Positions 62,138 through 64,000 of a stretch of 64,000 nucleotides of DNA are shown piece after piece (position 1 is the first letter of the stretch; each line of letters opens with the position of its first letter). A program made the translations under genes and the position numbers. The notes under the pieces were generated by a model that did not search any database, was not told the DNA's origin, and saw nothing but the letters and a program-made list of their open reading frames with translations. Origin of the DNA: Armigeres subalbatus (Eukaryota; Arthropoda; Insecta; Diptera; Culicidae); contig NC_085140.1 of assembly GCF_024139115.2 (NCBI RefSeq), positions 160,420,452 through 160,484,451 of the forward strand, given 5' to 3'.

Positions 62138-64000
62138 AGAAGAGATCAAGAGCTTATTCGAAAGGGAATTTTACAAAGAATTCAGTGAGTGCTATTTCAT
62201 GGACGTGTAACGCTGCTGTATGTAGTTATTGAGCTCGTTTTGCCCTAATGCCCCATATATCGCGAGTTTCCGAACTATTTGTCATTTTATCTTTAAGACA
62301 TTGTTCTAAAATTGTGTTTATCTCTTCACTGTGGATCCATAGAAGGGCACTAAATATATTTTGTTGGTAAAAGTTGGAAATTTAAGGGATTTTGGGGTCA
62401 AATAAGCATCAAAGCGCATTTTATGTGCAATTTTCATGTATTCTGTAAAAAATAGTAATATTTACAGATAAGTGTTTATATTATTGTCCCAAAGTGTTGA
62501 ACAGATATTGACAAATGTTTGCTGAACGAAAATTAATGAAATAAATCGTTGCACAAATGTTTTATTTGATTATTTGTTGAGTAAAAAACGATTTTTAAAT
62601 TTTTTTGAATAACACCGATGCCAAACATTTCCAAACCATACCCGATAGCACTACTAGACAAGAATAGTCATCTGTTATGAGTCTTGATGTGATCATAGAT
62701 AGGAGGTGATGGGAGATACTATTTTTTCAAACATTTTTGCCCAAATTCCCCTATAAAATAATATAGCTCAATGATTTCGAGCAAGGAAATGATGTAGTAA
62801 TGTTAATTTAGTCGATATTTTCCAATGATTTAATGAAAATAACAAATAATCATATAATTCATTAAAAATATTGAATTATAGGGGATTTAGGGGTCATACA
62901 GCTCATTTAATGTAATTTTTTATTCAAAATGAGATAACATTTTTTACAGACGACACACATAGAAGATTAAGGGCTTATTAGAAAGGGAGTTTTCCAAGAA
63001 ATTCAGAGAAAAATGTTTTGTAGACGTGAGACACTTCTGTATGTAGTTATTAAGCTCGTTTTGCCCCAATGTCGCATACATCACAGTTTCTCATATTTTT
63101 CGTGCTTTTATCTTCCAAGTATTGTACTAAAGATGTGTTCTCCTCTTCATTATAGATCCATACATAGCACTATACATATTTTGTTGGAAAAAGTTTGAAA
63201 TTTAAGGGATTTTGGGGTTCAATAAGTACTAAATTGCACTTTACGTGAACTTTTAATGTATTCTGTGAAAAATAATAAAATTATTATTATTCTCCCAAAA
63301 CATTCTACAGACATTGATAAATGTTTGCGAAACAATAACTAATGAAGTTAGTGTCGCAAGTGTTTTGTTTTGTGATTTATTGGGTAAAACACGATTTTTA
63401 AATACTTCTGAAAAGCGCCGATGCCAATCATTCCCAAACCATACCCGTTTGCACAACTAGATAAGAGTAAATATATTAGTCGATGTGACAATAGATAGGA
63501 GTAAAAAAGAAATATTCTTTTCTCATGACGTTTCACCCAAATTCCCCTTATAAAATAATATAGCTCAATGATTCTGGGTTAAGTAATGATGGAGTAACAT
63601 TGATGCTGTAGATTTTGCCAAAATTGACCATATTAGGAGCCACTTCATTACTTACATGTTTTTAAACCACCGTATATTAACCCTAAATGATTATTTGACG
63701 TAATATAGTGCAAATGATTTCTTGGGTATTATTTTTTTTACAGAATACATGAAAAATTCACATAGATGCACACTGATGATTATTTGACCCCAAAATCCCT
63801 TAAATTTCCAACTTTTTCCAACAAAATATGTATAGTGCTATGTATGAATCTATAATGAAGAGAAGAACACATCTTTAGTACAATACTTGGTAAAAGCACG
63901 AAAAATATGATAAACTGTGATGTATGCGACATTGGGGCAAAACGAGCTTAATAACTACATACAGAAGTGTCTCACGTCTACAAAACATTTCTCACTGAAT
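62138..64000. repeat. ~820-bp tandem duplication followed by an inverted copy
   Basis: Unit 1 (about 62,138-62,945) and unit 2 (about 62,946-63,730) share landmarks about 815 bases apart, such as AAATTTAAGGGATTTTGGGG (62,380 and 63,198) and CCAAACCATACCCG (62,631 and 63,434). From about 63,735 to the window end the same text runs inverted (CCCCAAAATCCCTTAAATTT at 63,790). The block therefore has both tandem and palindromic order and continues past the window. No coding content. Confidence 0.8.

Overview
The window looks like intergenic or intronic DNA from a culicine mosquito, most likely an Aedes-type genome. It is AT-rich and almost wholly built of nested transposable elements. It carries tRNA-derived SINEs with the layout of Aedes Feilai, non-LTR retrotransposons of CR1-like, RTE and R1 type, a BEL/Pao LTR element, and many short inverted-repeat elements (MITEs). 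No intact host gene, rRNA or tRNA gene was found. The only host-like coding trace is a broken multi-exon gene at about 28.16-30.32 kb.

Layout. 0-9.8 kb: palindromes, a 61-bp minisatellite, SINEs, polypyrimidine tracts, and two MITEs, one of which sits inside a hammerhead-like segment. 10.2-16.5 kb: a decayed CR1-like retrotransposon (PHD-finger ORF1, endonuclease and reverse transcriptase) hit by at least three later insertions. 17-24.2 kb: MITEs, degenerate 17-bp arrays, an RTE remnant split by a TA-flanked MITE, and two SINEs. 24.2-27.8 kb: no recognisable feature. 28.2-30.3 kb: the gene remnant. 30.9-40.6 kb: a foldback satellite locus into which a short non-autonomous LTR element (31,533-32,845) and then a BEL/Pao element (33,028-40,005, exact 5-bp target duplication) inserted. 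40.6-55.4 kb: a minus-strand RTE split by a 13-kb inverted-repeat unit. 55.4-64 kb: mostly featureless, with two foldback repeats and a tandem plus inverted repeat block running off the end.

The most striking object is the unit at 41,888-54,924. Its inverted termini are about 640 bp long and close to 93% alike by eye. Each begins with CACAGTG, and the unit is flanked by an exact 5-bp duplication (CCTTG) inside an RTE reading frame that runs on across the insertion. This matches the Transib/RAG-type signature (CAC-starting ends, 5-bp duplication). No transposase is visible. The interior is a nested nest: modular elements built as inverted end, conserved head, TG microsatellite, 167-bp tandem units and inverted end. 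One of their TG tracts is the landing site of an R1-clade retrotransposon, and another copy holds a foldback element with a 9-bp target duplication.

The genes do not work together as a pathway. The window is best read as a stratigraphy of insertions whose relative order can be inferred from target duplications and interrupted frames.
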